Shown piece after piece: positions 33,832 through 43,242 of a stretch of DNA of 64,000 nt. Source of the DNA: FEN-1279 sp964501535 (GTDB lineage Bacteria > Bacteroidota > Ignavibacteria > Tepidaquicellales > Tepidaquicellaceae); assembly GCA_964501535.1 (NCBI GenBank), contig CAZCSV010000002.1:511075-575074 (forward strand). The letters are read 5' to 3'. The notes beneath the pieces are model-generated. The model was not told where the DNA came from. It did no database searches and was given only the letters and a program-made list of their open reading frames with translations. Position 1 is the stretch's first letter. Each line of letters begins with the position of its first letter. Both the position numbers and the translations under genes were made by a program.

Positions 33832-34377
33832 ATGCTTTTACAAGGTAAACCGGGAGAAATTAATTCCGATATTATAGATTTTCGTTTAAAGGGTATTGAT
33901 GATAAAGTATATTCGTTAAACGATTTTAAAGGGGAAAGAATTTTTGTGATGATTTTTATGTGTAATCACTGCCCTTATGTTAAAGCAGTGATGGACAGAT
34001 TAATCTCAGTCCAGAAAAAATATTCCGAAATGAATGTAAGTTTAATCGGAATAAATCCTAACGATGCGAAAACGTACCCTGAAGATTCTTTCGAAAACAT
34101 GAAGCTCTTTGCAAAAGAACATTCCATGAATTTTCCTTACCTGTTCGATGAAACTCAGGAAACAGCAAGGAAGTATGAAGCGGTTTGCACACCTGATATA
34201 TATGTTTATGATGTCAAGAGAAAACTCAAATACAGAGGTAGGCTCGACGATAACTGGAAGGATGAATCACAGGTTAAATCGAAAGACCTTGAATCTGCTA
34301 TAGAAACTTTACTGGCAGGTAAAGAAATTTCGTTCGAGCAGGTTCCGTCTATGGGTTGTTCGATAAAATGGAAATAG
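33832..34377 (+). CDS. Thioredoxin-fold redoxin (AhpC/TSA-like)
   Basis: 181 aa, cytoplasmic. The thioredoxin-fold redox motif is FMCNHCPYVKAVMDRL: a CxxC pair (Cys-Asn-His-Cys) after the first strand. The protein continues with SLIGINPNDAKTYPEDSF and ends VPSMGCSIKWK, a layout shared by a family of stand-alone bacterial redoxins ('thioredoxin family protein', COG0526) of uncertain substrate. An additional conserved Cys lies in EAVCTPDIYVYD and another near the C terminus. Confidence 0.9.
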   Translation: MLLQGKPGEINSDIIDFRLKGIDDKVYSLNDFKGERIFVMIFMCNHCPYVKAVMDRLISVQKKYSEMNVSLIGINPNDAKTYPEDSFENMKLFAKEHSMNFPYLFDETQETARKYEAVCTPDIYVYDVKRKLKYRGRLDDNWKDESQVKSKDLESAIETLLAGKEISFEQVPSMGCSIKWK

Positions 34378-34399
34378 TAGAAAAATAAAATATAACATT

Positions 34400-35005
34400 A
34401 TGTCGTATTTAATTGTACTAAGACACGGTCAGTCGCAGTGGAATCTAGAAAACAGGTTTACGGGCTGGGTGGATATCGATTTATCGGAACAGGGGGTGAA
34501 GGAAGCGCAGGAGGCAGGCAAAAAATTAAACGGGTATAAATTCGATAAAGCCTATACTTCTGCTCTGGTAAGGGCTCAAAGAACTCTCGATATAATTCTT
34601 GATATTATCGGACAAAAAGACATACCTGTAGAAAAAGATAAAGCGCTAAATGAGAGAATGTATGGGGATTTGCAGGGTCTGAATAAAGATGAACTCAGAG
34701 CGAAATTCGGAGCCGAGCAGGTTCAAATCTGGAGAAGAAGTTATGACGTGGCTCCTCCGAATGGTGAGAGCCTGAAGGATACCGCCGCAAGAGTAATACC
34801 TTACTGGGAAAGCAAAATAGTTCCTGATTTAAAAGCAGGGAAGAATATTCTGATTTCTGCTCATGGGAACAGCTTAAGAGCTCTCGTTATGTATCTTGAA
34901 AAGATTTCGGAACAGGATATTGTTAAAACCGAAATTCCGACGGGGCATCCGAAATTTTATCTGCTCGATAAGGATTTAAACATTCTGGGAAAAAAATACC
35001 TTTAG
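34400..35005 (+). CDS. gpmA: 2,3-bisphosphoglycerate-dependent phosphoglycerate mutase
   Basis: Glycolytic mutase interconverting 3- and 2-phosphoglycerate. 201 aa, shorter than the 250-aa E. coli enzyme but with the whole active site: LRHGQSQWNLENRFTGW (phosphorylated His9), the Arg block YTSALVRAQRTLDIIL, LNERMYGDLQGLNKDE with the catalytic Glu, WRRSYDVAPPNGESL and the second His in LISAHGNSLRALV. The missing part corresponds to the C-terminal tail loop and an internal insertion. Confidence 0.95.
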   Translation: MSYLIVLRHGQSQWNLENRFTGWVDIDLSEQGVKEAQEAGKKLNGYKFDKAYTSALVRAQRTLDIILDIIGQKDIPVEKDKALNERMYGDLQGLNKDELRAKFGAEQVQIWRRSYDVAPPNGESLKDTAARVIPYWESKIVPDLKAGKNILISAHGNSLRALVMYLEKISEQDIVKTEIPTGHPKFYLLDKDLNILGKKYL

Positions 35006-35009
35006 TATT

Positions 35010-35633
35010 TTGAACAAAGGTCCTATAGAAAATATTATTTTCGATTTAGGTAACACACTCGTTTATTTTGATTTTTGTTATTTCTATGACAGAGTTGCAC
35101 TTCATGAAAAGAATTTAAACGCAAGAAGCTTCAAGAATTTCATTATCAGCCGGAAATATGATTTAAAAATCTCCCGCGGCACGCTTAGCATTAAGGACTT
35201 TTTTAAGATTCTGAAGAAAAAATTCAAGCTAAAAATCGGATACTCAGATTTTTTGTTTTTTTATTCGGATATTTTTTGGGTGAATGTGCAGATGAAAATC
35301 TTTCTTGAAAAGATTGCCCGTATTAAAAGATTCAATATTCTCCTGCTTTCCAATACTGATCCCGTTCACATTAATTTTATTGACAGGAATTTTCCGTTTG
35401 TGAGACTCCTGAAAAAGCGTGTTCTGTCATATAAAATCAGACTTAATAAACCACAGAAAAAGATTTTTCAGTATGTTCTGCAAAAATATAAACTTGATCC
35501 CGGTAAAACACTCTTGATTGACGATGTGAAAGAAAATGTCAGGGTTTCAGAAACGCTGGGTATGAAAGCGATTCATTATAAAAACCATAGAACATTTTTA
35601 AAACAGTTTAGCAAGCTAAATAAAAATAAATAA
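35010..35633 (+). CDS. HAD-like hydrolase, DLGN type
   Basis: 207 aa HAD-superfamily protein starting at TTG four bases after gpmA. Motif I is IIFDLGNTLV (nucleophile Asp; the usual second Asp is Gly, as in YihX-type members), motif II is LLLSNTDPVH, motif III Lys lies in RLNKPQKKIFQYVL and motif IV is LLIDDVKENV. The helical cap (about 20-100) is very rich in Lys and Phe. Likely a small-molecule phosphatase; the substrate is unknown. Confidence 0.85.
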   Translation: MNKGPIENIIFDLGNTLVYFDFCYFYDRVALHEKNLNARSFKNFIISRKYDLKISRGTLSIKDFFKILKKKFKLKIGYSDFLFFYSDIFWVNVQMKIFLEKIARIKRFNILLLSNTDPVHINFIDRNFPFVRLLKKRVLSYKIRLNKPQKKIFQYVLQKYKLDPGKTLLIDDVKENVRVSETLGMKAIHYKNHRTFLKQFSKLNKNK

Positions 35634-35704
35634 ACATCGAAGTTTCACTTAAATATTCGAGAAGGTTTTTATTTTTTACTTTTTTTTTCACTGTAAACCT
35701 TTTT

Positions 35705-37606
35705 TTGCTTTTCACACATTACTTGGAAGCCCAGAATTCGTATAATCTATCTAATTTCGAAAAAAATAGATTATATGACAATTTTAAATACTATTACGAT
35801 TCTGATACGAATATTGATGTGAAGTATTATAAGATTTTACTCGATGTCAGAATTAATCCGAATTATTTGTATGGTGAAGCAACAGTGAACGGTCTGATTA
35901 TTAATACTGCGGATACAATTTTTTTCGATTTCAGTAATGTAATGTTTGTTGATTCCGTCCAGTATAACGGAAATATAGTGGACTTTAATCACTATAAAAA
36001 TAAAATAACTATTTATTCGGGAGTAAAATCTCTAAAAAAAAGTAGTTTTTCAATAGTTATTTATTACCGCGGAATACCGACCCCGACAGGCTTTGGAAGC
36101 TTTGTGTTTGGAAGTAATAATAATACACCCGTTGTATGGAGCCTGAGCGAGCCGTTCGGTGCAAGCGACTGGTTTCCGTGCAAAAATACTCCGTCCGATA
36201 AGGCTGATTCTTCGGATGTGTGGATAAAATGCAATTCTTTTTATACTGGTATATCCAACGGAATTCTCATTGAGGTTACGAATAATCCCGACAATACAAA
36301 AACTTATAAATGGAAAAGTTCATATCCTATTGCAAATTATCTTTTGTCTGTTGCGGTTACGAATTATTCGTTATACGTGAACTATTTTAAATACTCTCCG
36401 ACTGACTCGATGCTGATTATGCATTATATGTATCCCGAGGTTATTGAATCCCTGAAACCCACACTTGATAAAACAGTCACGATGATGCAAATTTTTTCAG
36501 ATAAATTCGGAATCTACCCTTTTACAAGAGAAAAATACGGACACGCTCAAACAGGTATAGGCGGAGCTATGGAACATCAGACTGTCACGTCAATCGGTGT
36601 GGTTAATGAATATATTATAGCTCACGAACTGGGGCATCAGTGGTTCGGAGATAAAATTACGTGCAGGAACTGGCACCATATCTGGCTTAATGAAGGATTT
36701 GCGACGTATTCGGAATGTGTATATGTAGAAGAAGTTTACGGAAAAACTGAATTTGTCCGGTATGTGAATTCGAAGATGGTGGATGCTAAAAAAGCATCGG
36801 GAACAATTTATGTGCAGGATATAAGTTCAATTCAGGAAATTTTTAATCCCAATAGAAGCTATGCAAAAGGCGCAATGGTTTTGCATATGCTGAGGGGTAT
36901 TGTCGGGGATTCAGTATTTTATGATATTTTAAGAGAATATGCATCTGATACCGCTCTTGCATATAAGACAGCAGTAACGGATGATTTTAAAAATGTTGCG
37001 GAGAGAGTTTATGGTAATCAGCTGGATTATTTCTTCGACGAATGGATTTTCGGAGAAAATTATCCCGTCTATAATATTAGTTGGACGTACAGCCAAAAGG
37101 ATAATGGCATTTACAATATTTCGCTGAAAATTACTCAGAAACAAAATTCAAATCCGCAATATTTTACAATGCCTGTTGATTTAAAAGTAAATACGGATTA
37201 TGGCGATACGGTATTTCATTTTCTTAATAATTCACTGATTCAGAATTATTCTTTTGACGTAAAAGGTGCACCGAAACTTTTAACACTTGACCCGGATAAT
37301 AAAATCTTAAAAGACAAATACGGGGATGACCCGGTTGAAATAGTTGGTTACAGCCTTGAACAGAACTATCCTAATCCTTTCAATCCCAATACAACGATAA
37401 AATATGAAGTTGCCGGTTATGTCGACGTTAAGTTAACTGTTTATGATGTTCTGGGAAGGCAGCAGGCCGTATTGGTAAATCAAAAACAAAAACCGGGAAA
37501 ATATGCAGTAATTTTCAGCGGGAGAAATTTTGCTTCAGGAATTTATTTCTATGAAATTGAAACAGGAGATTATAAAAGCGTCAAAAAAATGATGCTTATT
37601 AGATAA
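35705..37606 (+). CDS. Secreted M1 family metallopeptidase with T9SS sorting domain
   Basis: Zinc aminopeptidase-like protein of at least 633 aa. The M1 catalytic motif is AHELGHQWFGD (His307, Glu308, His311) with NEGFATYSE 18 residues on, and GGAMEHQT as the exopeptidase block. The C-terminal 80 residues form a type A T9SS sorting domain (LEQNYPNPFNPNTTIKYEV ... SVKKMMLIR). The only standard start in frame is TTG at 35705, yet the frame stays open upstream and encodes a convincing signal peptide (RRFLFFTFFFTVNLFLLFTH) without ATG, GTG or TTG. The true start may be a rare codon (ATC 35636 or ATA 35630), or the start was lost. Confidence 0.88.
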   Translation: MLFTHYLEAQNSYNLSNFEKNRLYDNFKYYYDSDTNIDVKYYKILLDVRINPNYLYGEATVNGLIINTADTIFFDFSNVMFVDSVQYNGNIVDFNHYKNKITIYSGVKSLKKSSFSIVIYYRGIPTPTGFGSFVFGSNNNTPVVWSLSEPFGASDWFPCKNTPSDKADSSDVWIKCNSFYTGISNGILIEVTNNPDNTKTYKWKSSYPIANYLLSVAVTNYSLYVNYFKYSPTDSMLIMHYMYPEVIESLKPTLDKTVTMMQIFSDKFGIYPFTREKYGHAQTGIGGAMEHQTVTSIGVVNEYIIAHELGHQWFGDKITCRNWHHIWLNEGFATYSECVYVEEVYGKTEFVRYVNSKMVDAKKASGTIYVQDISSIQEIFNPNRSYAKGAMVLHMLRGIVGDSVFYDILREYASDTALAYKTAVTDDFKNVAERVYGNQLDYFFDEWIFGENYPVYNISWTYSQKDNGIYNISLKITQKQNSNPQYFTMPVDLKVNTDYGDTVFHFLNNSLIQNYSFDVKGAPKLLTLDPDNKILKDKYGDDPVEIVGYSLEQNYPNPFNPNTTIKYEVAGYVDVKLTVYDVLGRQQAVLVNQKQKPGKYAVIFSGRNFASGIYFYEIETGDYKSVKKMMLIR

Positions 37607-37711
37607 AATTGCATTCCTTTAAGTTACAATTTGTTACATTTCTTGATTTTTTTACAATTCTTTTGATTTTATTTATGATTATATTTGTACATAAAATTAA
37701 ATTTTTGAAAT

Positions 37712-39739
37712 ATGAAAAAAATCATTCTTTTAATTACCATTTTAATATTGGGTAACTATATTTTTGCTCAGGACTTTTCCAATATGAGGGGCTCGCAAAT
37801 ATGCTCAATGAAAAAATCCAAGATGAAAAATCCCGGATATTTTTTCTCTGAAAATCCAGGTACTATGCAAGGGTCACCGGGAACTCCGAAGCACTCATTC
37901 GATGTCTTAAACTATAAATTGAAGCTCGATATATATCATTGCTACTTCAGTCCGTATCCTAAGAATTTTTCGGCGTCAAATATTATTACTTTTAAGGTAG
38001 ACTCTACTCTTAACAGCATTTATTTGCACGCTAACAATACTTCTTTGACGATTGATTCGATTAGACTGATGAGCGGTACTCCTTTGACTTTTACTCATGC
38101 TTCGAATATTCTGACGATTACTATGAACAGGATGTATAACGTAGGCGAAATCGTGGAAATTAAAATCAACTACAGGCATAACAATGTTACTGATGCATCG
38201 TTTTATGTATCGAGTTCGGGTTATGTATTTACCGATGCCGAGCCTGAAGGTGCCAGAGGATGGTTCCCTTGCTGGGACAGACCTTTCGATAAGGCAACTC
38301 TGGATTTAACCGCTAAAGTCCCTTCAACTGTTAGACTCGGTTCTAATGGTAGGTTAAACGATTCTACCGTTACGGGCGATTCGATTTATTATCACTGGGT
38401 TAGCAGAGACCCGATTGCTACTTATTTGATGGTTATGACCTCAAGAGTCGGATATACAATCGATATTGTCTACTGGCATAAACTTTCAAATCCTTTGGAC
38501 AGTATTCCTATTAGATTGTATTCCCCATCTGGTACGAGCAGTGCGAATGTGAAAAATATAATCGGTACAATGACTACATATTATTCGCAGAAATTCTGTG
38601 AGCATCCTTTCGAGAAAAACGGTTTCGCTTATGTCCCAAACTCTGCAGGATTCAGCTGGGGAGGTATGGAAAACCAAACTCTTACGACTGTTAACAGCTG
38701 GGGTGAAAATTTGGCATCACACGAATATGCACATCAATGGTTCGGAGATATGATTTCACCTGCAGGATGGTCACATATATGGATGAACGAAGGTTTTGCA
38801 ACTTGGTCGGAAGCAGTTTGGGTTGAAAGAACCGGTGGATATTCAGCATATAAAACGATGATAAACAGCGATGCAAGCACTTATTTGTCACAAAATCCCG
38901 GATGGGCGATTGCAAATCCTTCGTGGGATATTACGACTCCGAATTCTAATACATTATTTAATTATGCAATCACTTACTGCAAGGGCTCTTGCGTGGTGCA
39001 TCTGCTGAGGTATGCTCTCGGCGATACATTATTTTTCAGAGGAATCAGAGAATATTGCGCCGATACCGTAAACTTTAAGTATAAAAATGCTACGATTCAG
39101 GATTTCTTTGCTAAAATGAGTACAGTTGCTGGTCAGGATTTGACTTGGTTCTATAATGCATGGATTTATCAACCAAATCATCCGCTGTATCAGAACACTT
39201 ATAATTTTGCAAATCTCGGAGGCGGTCTGTGGAGAATAAATTTTGTTGCTAAGCAGACACAGACGGGATTTTTCCCGATTCCGATTGAGATTAAGTTCAG
39301 CTTTTCGACAGGCTCGGATACAACGGTCAGGGTTATGAACAGCACAAATAATCAAATGTATTCCTTCTTCTTCTACAGACAGCCGACTGCGGTAGTTTTT
39401 GACCCGAATAACTCGATAGTAATTAAAACGGCAACTCTAACAATGGGTATAGATGAAAACGGAAATTATACTCCCGATAAATTTGAACTCTACCAGAATG
39501 AACCGAATCCGTTCAATCCCGTTACAAATATTAACTACGATGTTCCGAAAAATTCCCACGTGAAGCTGGTCGTTTATGATTTACTGGGAAAAGAAATTAA
39601 TACTCTCGTAAACGAAAACAAAACTGCAGGTAGGTATATGGTATCATTTAACGGTATGAATCTGCCTTCCGGCTTATATCTCTACAGGCTCGAAACGGAC
39701 AATTTCACACAGGTTAAAAAAATGATGCTTGTGAAATAA
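37712..39739 (+). CDS. Secreted M1 family metallopeptidase with T9SS sorting domain
   Basis: 675 aa, second of three M1 peptidases in this region. Signal peptide MKKIILLITILILGNYIFA; M1 N-terminal beta domain (about 65-230); GGMENQT exopeptidase block; zinc motif SHEYAHQWFGDM (His337, Glu338, His341) and NEGFATWSEAVW. The C terminus is a T9SS type A domain (LYQNEPNPFNPVTNINYDV ... QVKKMMLVK), so it should be exported across the outer membrane and anchored or released. It lies 105 bp after the first M1 gene and is closed by a terminator at 39768. Probably degrades extracellular peptides. Confidence 0.94.
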   Translation: MKKIILLITILILGNYIFAQDFSNMRGSQICSMKKSKMKNPGYFFSENPGTMQGSPGTPKHSFDVLNYKLKLDIYHCYFSPYPKNFSASNIITFKVDSTLNSIYLHANNTSLTIDSIRLMSGTPLTFTHASNILTITMNRMYNVGEIVEIKINYRHNNVTDASFYVSSSGYVFTDAEPEGARGWFPCWDRPFDKATLDLTAKVPSTVRLGSNGRLNDSTVTGDSIYYHWVSRDPIATYLMVMTSRVGYTIDIVYWHKLSNPLDSIPIRLYSPSGTSSANVKNIIGTMTTYYSQKFCEHPFEKNGFAYVPNSAGFSWGGMENQTLTTVNSWGENLASHEYAHQWFGDMISPAGWSHIWMNEGFATWSEAVWVERTGGYSAYKTMINSDASTYLSQNPGWAIANPSWDITTPNSNTLFNYAITYCKGSCVVHLLRYALGDTLFFRGIREYCADTVNFKYKNATIQDFFAKMSTVAGQDLTWFYNAWIYQPNHPLYQNTYNFANLGGGLWRINFVAKQTQTGFFPIPIEIKFSFSTGSDTTVRVMNSTNNQMYSFFFYRQPTAVVFDPNNSIVIKTATLTMGIDENGNYTPDKFELYQNEPNPFNPVTNINYDVPKNSHVKLVVYDLLGKEINTLVNENKTAGRYMVSFNGMNLPSGLYLYRLETDNFTQVKKMMLVK

Positions 39740-39767
39740 ATAAGCAGAAATTTTTTAATGAATAAAA

Positions 39768-39794
39768 AAGGCTGATTTAATCAGCCTTTTTTTT
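39768..39794 (+). terminator. Rho-independent terminator
   Basis: AAGGCTGATT and AATCAGCCTT form a near-perfect stem around a very short loop, followed by eight T. It ends the M1 peptidase transcript. Confidence 0.93.
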
Positions 39795-40171
39795 GCTTGA
39801 TGAAACGTTTTATTTGAAAATCGTAATTTGCCAAAACTTCCTGAATTCTTTGGATTCGAATATGCTGTAATATTCTGTATTATAAATCGCTCAAACCTAA
39901 ATCCAGATAATTTTAACTTGGAATTAATACCTAATTAAAAAACTACAAAAACATTATTTTATTTATGAAACAATACAAGCAAATATTGTGCCAAATAATA
40001 TTTTATTTATGTGAGTAGAAATTGATTTTTAGTAACTTATTTTGTAAATTAATTAACTTTAGAAGGAAAAGGGTAAATATTGAAATTACGGGGGAAAGTA
40101 ATTTCAAGGTATGTTATATAATTTTTAATTAAATTAACAAATTAAAAAAATAATCATAAAGGATTATTAAC
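39795..40171. other. Intergenic leader region of the FnIII/dockerin gene
   Basis: No gene. It contains a 13-bp direct repeat TATTTTATTTATG (39955-39967 and 39999-40011) and the perfect hairpin at 40080-40107. The promoter of the gene at 40172 must lie here; I cannot point to it with confidence. Confidence 0.6.
40080..40107 (+). promoter_or_regulatory. Perfect hairpin with purine-rich loop in the 5' leader
   Basis: TTGAAATTAC (40080-40089) and GTAATTTCAA (40098-40107) are exact inverted repeats of 10 bp enclosing the loop GGGGGAAA. It ends 64 bases before the ATG at 40172. The G-rich loop is striking in AT-rich surroundings and could be a protein-binding or RNA-level control element (inference). 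Confidence 0.6.
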
Positions 40172-42211
40172 ATGAGAAAACTTTTCTATCCTATTTTGAT
40201 TCTGCTTATAATTTTTATTACGAGCGGAGCAAATGCTCAGCTACAACCACCGGTTCTATTGCAACCACCCGATTATGCCACTAATGTCTCGTTATTCCCG
40301 ACATTTACATGGCAAGCGGTTTCGGGTGCAACCAGCTATAAACTGATGGTGGCAACCGGTCCTACGACCGTAATTGACGTATCGAATATTGCTGGTACTT
40401 CATATACGGTTACACAGGCGGTTTTGACGGGCAATACATTCTATTACTGGAGTGTTAAAGCCGTTAATTCCGGCGGTGAGAGTCCATGGGCTTCTTATTT
40501 TCACTTTACTACAACAGTTGCAGTTCCACCTGCACCGGTATTGACCGCACCGGTTAATAATGCGACTAATGTATCGATAACACCGTTGCTTGACTGGGAG
40601 GAAGTACCCGGAGCTACTTCTTACAGGGTACAGGTTTCCACGTCGCCATCTTTCACATCTTATGTGATAAATGTGGGCGGTTTGACGAATTCCGCTTATA
40701 GTGTTCCGGGGGGATTATCGAATAACACAACTTATTATTGGAGAGTAAACGCTTCGAATTCAGGCGGGGCAGGCTTATGGTCCAATGTGTGGTCGTTTAC
40801 CACGGTTCCTGCCGCACCGTCAGCACCGACACTCTCATATCCTCCTAACGGTTCAACGGGAATTCCCGTTAATGTTACTTTAAACTGGAATGATGTACCG
40901 ACTGCTACAGGGTATAGAGCACAGGTGTCTCTTAACAATTCATTTACGCAAATAGTATTTGATGAGTTGTCATCGGTATCTCAGATAACTGTACCTCCGG
41001 GTACTCTTTCAGGTACAACACAATATTATTGGAGAGTTTATGCATCGAACGTCGGTGGTATTAGCCCGTGGTCTTCTGTCTGGAGTTTTACTACGGCAGT
41101 TGCACCTCCTGCGGCACCTGTATTAATCTCTCCGCCAAATACTTCAACAGGAATAGCTATTTCTGGCGTAACATTCGATTGGAATAATTCAGCCGGAGCA
41201 ACGTCTTACAGAATTCAGATTGCGACGAGTTCTGATTTCGGAACCACATTTGTGAATACAACGGTTGGCTCGTCACAATATACACACAATAATCCTCCTT
41301 TTGCTAATAACACTACCTATTATTGGAGAGTAAATGCAACAAATTCAGGCGGTACAGGCCAGTGGTCGGTGGTATGGAGCTTTACTACCGTAATAGCTTC
41401 TCTGCCTGCTCCTACATTGATTACACCGCCAAATAGTTCTACGAATGTTCCATTGACTCCTTATATGGACTGGACGGATGTTACAGGCGCAACGAGCTAC
41501 AGGTTGCAGATATCAACTACATCATCATTCAGTTCGACCGTATTGAATGTGGTTACCGTAAATTCGGAATATGTTGTTCCGAGCGGTATTCTGCAGGGAT
41601 ATACACAATACTACTGGAGAGTAGCAACTATGAATGAGGGAGGTACAGGTCCGTATTCTGCTGCCTGGACGTTTACAACAGTACAAACTTTTAATTTAAC
41701 ACTTAAAGTATTTCTTGAAGGATTTTATAACGGTACCATTCAGGTTTCTGACACTATTAAAGTAATATTAGCCCAGAACACATCTCCGTTCTCAGGCAGG
41801 GATACCTGCTTTGCTATGTTAAGTGCGAACGGAAGTATTACCGGTGTCAGTTTCGCAAAAATACCAAGCGGAAATTATTATATAGCGGTAAAGCATAGAA
41901 ATCACATCGAAACCTGGAGTGCGAATGCAATGTATTTCTCGACCGGGAATACTGTTACATATGATTTTACGAATTCTCAGGCGAAAGCATATGGAAATAA
42001 TATGAAGCAGGTCGGCACAGTATGGGTATTTTACGGCGGTGACGCAAATGCAGACGGATTTGTAAATGCCGCGGACTATGAATTGTATAAAGTCCAGTTC
42101 GGTTCGAGCGGTTACAAAGTATGTGATTACAATGGTGATAATTTTGTTGATGGTTATGATTTACCAATTCAGAATAATAATTTTGGTGTAAGCATTAAAA
42201 AACCGCAATAA
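40172..42211 (+). CDS. Secreted five-FnIII-repeat protein with dockerin-like C terminus
   Basis: 679 aa. Signal peptide (MRKLFYPILILLIIFITSG, ending NAQ) and an AAAGGA ribosome site 9 bases before ATG. Five fibronectin-III-like repeats of about 95 residues follow (roughly 27-515), each with GATSYRxQVST, TxYYWRVxAxNxGG and WSFTT. A linker domain (about 516-615) leads to two dockerin-type calcium loops: GDANADGFVNAADYELYKVQFG and CDYNGDNFVDGYDLPIQNNN split as two F-hands (about 625-672). Unlike its neighbours it has no T9SS sorting domain. Probably a surface adhesin or scaffold; cohesin partners are not visible in the window. Confidence 0.88.
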   Translation: MRKLFYPILILLIIFITSGANAQLQPPVLLQPPDYATNVSLFPTFTWQAVSGATSYKLMVATGPTTVIDVSNIAGTSYTVTQAVLTGNTFYYWSVKAVNSGGESPWASYFHFTTTVAVPPAPVLTAPVNNATNVSITPLLDWEEVPGATSYRVQVSTSPSFTSYVINVGGLTNSAYSVPGGLSNNTTYYWRVNASNSGGAGLWSNVWSFTTVPAAPSAPTLSYPPNGSTGIPVNVTLNWNDVPTATGYRAQVSLNNSFTQIVFDELSSVSQITVPPGTLSGTTQYYWRVYASNVGGISPWSSVWSFTTAVAPPAAPVLISPPNTSTGIAISGVTFDWNNSAGATSYRIQIATSSDFGTTFVNTTVGSSQYTHNNPPFANNTTYYWRVNATNSGGTGQWSVVWSFTTVIASLPAPTLITPPNSSTNVPLTPYMDWTDVTGATSYRLQISTTSSFSSTVLNVVTVNSEYVVPSGILQGYTQYYWRVATMNEGGTGPYSAAWTFTTVQTFNLTLKVFLEGFYNGTIQVSDTIKVILAQNTSPFSGRDTCFAMLSANGSITGVSFAKIPSGNYYIAVKHRNHIETWSANAMYFSTGNTVTYDFTNSQAKAYGNNMKQVGTVWVFYGGDANADGFVNAADYELYKVQFGSSGYKVCDYNGDNFVDGYDLPIQNNNFGVSIKKPQ

Positions 42212-42265
42212 AATACTGTTTAAATTTTTTAAGTTTTTATTAAATAAAGTTTAAATTAAAAACAT

Positions 42266-43090
42266 ATGAAAAAAATAATTTCTTTAATAATACTAACATT
42301 TTTAATTGTATCTGCATTACCTGCTCAAAAGGTTAACTTCTCGCTGAACAATCCGAGGCTTGAAGCAGATAAATTTGTGGTGGATGTTCGGGCGAACGTT
42401 CAATCGGGGCAGACCTGGAGCGTAGGACCAACATGCATCAGAATGAGATACTATACTGTCGATCCTCCGAACGGAATTACATTTATTCCTGATAATCCCG
42501 TCACGAATGCATATGTGAGCTTGTCCAATAATGCGAATTATTACAGTATGACATCGACTTCTATTATGGGTGATACTGTGGTAAGCTTGAATATACAACA
42601 GCTGTTGACCGGTACGACACATACGCTTTCGGAAGGTTCATACTGGCTTGGCAGCCTGAGGTTTAACTACCTGAGCAATGGCTGCTGCATTTGTATGGAG
42701 TTTTTACCGACTTCCGCTGTATTTAACGGTTTGTGGACTGCTATGTCGAATCCTGCGGATTGGACATTTACAAATCCGAATCCGTGTATGCTGAGCGGTA
42801 TTTCGCAAAAAATCGAAGAAGTGCCCTCTGATTATAAACTGTCTCAAAATTATCCAAATCCGTTTAACCCGTCAACTTCAATTAAGTTCTCAATCCCGAA
42901 ATCTGGATTCGTTACTCTGAGAGTATATGATATCCTCGGGAGGGAAATTAGTATGCTTGTGAATGAATATAAAACATACGGAACGTATATAGTTGATTTT
43001 AATGCTTCGGGTCTAACAACAGGATTGTATTTCTACAAGCTGGAAGTGAATAATTTTGTTGAAGTAAAGAAAATGATGCTGGTGAAATAA
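42266..43090 (+). CDS. Secreted hypothetical protein with T9SS sorting domain
   Basis: 274 aa. Signal peptide MKKIISLIILTFLIVSALPA; a middle region of about 170 residues with no family I recognise (beta-rich, FSLNNPRLEADKFVVDV, then a Cys-rich NGCCICMEF); and a C-terminal T9SS type A domain (LSQNYPNPFNPSTSIKFSI ... EVKKMMLVK). The middle region resembles cohesin-like or adhesion beta-sandwiches only in style. It lies 54 bp after the dockerin protein gene and probably shares its transcript, which makes a cohesin-dockerin pairing worth testing. Confidence 0.8.
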   Translation: MKKIISLIILTFLIVSALPAQKVNFSLNNPRLEADKFVVDVRANVQSGQTWSVGPTCIRMRYYTVDPPNGITFIPDNPVTNAYVSLSNNANYYSMTSTSIMGDTVVSLNIQQLLTGTTHTLSEGSYWLGSLRFNYLSNGCCICMEFLPTSAVFNGLWTAMSNPADWTFTNPNPCMLSGISQKIEEVPSDYKLSQNYPNPFNPSTSIKFSIPKSGFVTLRVYDILGREISMLVNEYKTYGTYIVDFNASGLTTGLYFYKLEVNNFVEVKKMMLVK

Positions 43091-43137
43091 TTCATTGTTT
43101 TTGCTTGTTTGAAGAACTACAGGTTACAAATATTTAC

Positions 43138-43176
43138 AAACCTTTACTAAAATTTACATTTTTGGTAAAGGTTTTA
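43138..43176 (+). terminator. Probable terminator
   Basis: AAACCTTTAC (43138-43147) pairs with GTAAAGGTTT (43165-43174) around a 17-base loop, followed by TTATTATTT. The T run is interrupted, so strength is uncertain. Confidence 0.65.
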
Positions 43177-43242
43177 TTATTTATAAGATTGAATTACAAA
43201 TTGATTTTTCTTAATTTTAAATAATAATTTAAAAAATATATT

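Noticed and set aside
37680..37687. TATATTTG before the M1 peptidase gene as a Bacteroidota -7 element.
   Set aside because: The nearest upstream TTG gives a spacer of only 14 bases, outside the usual range; not convincing.
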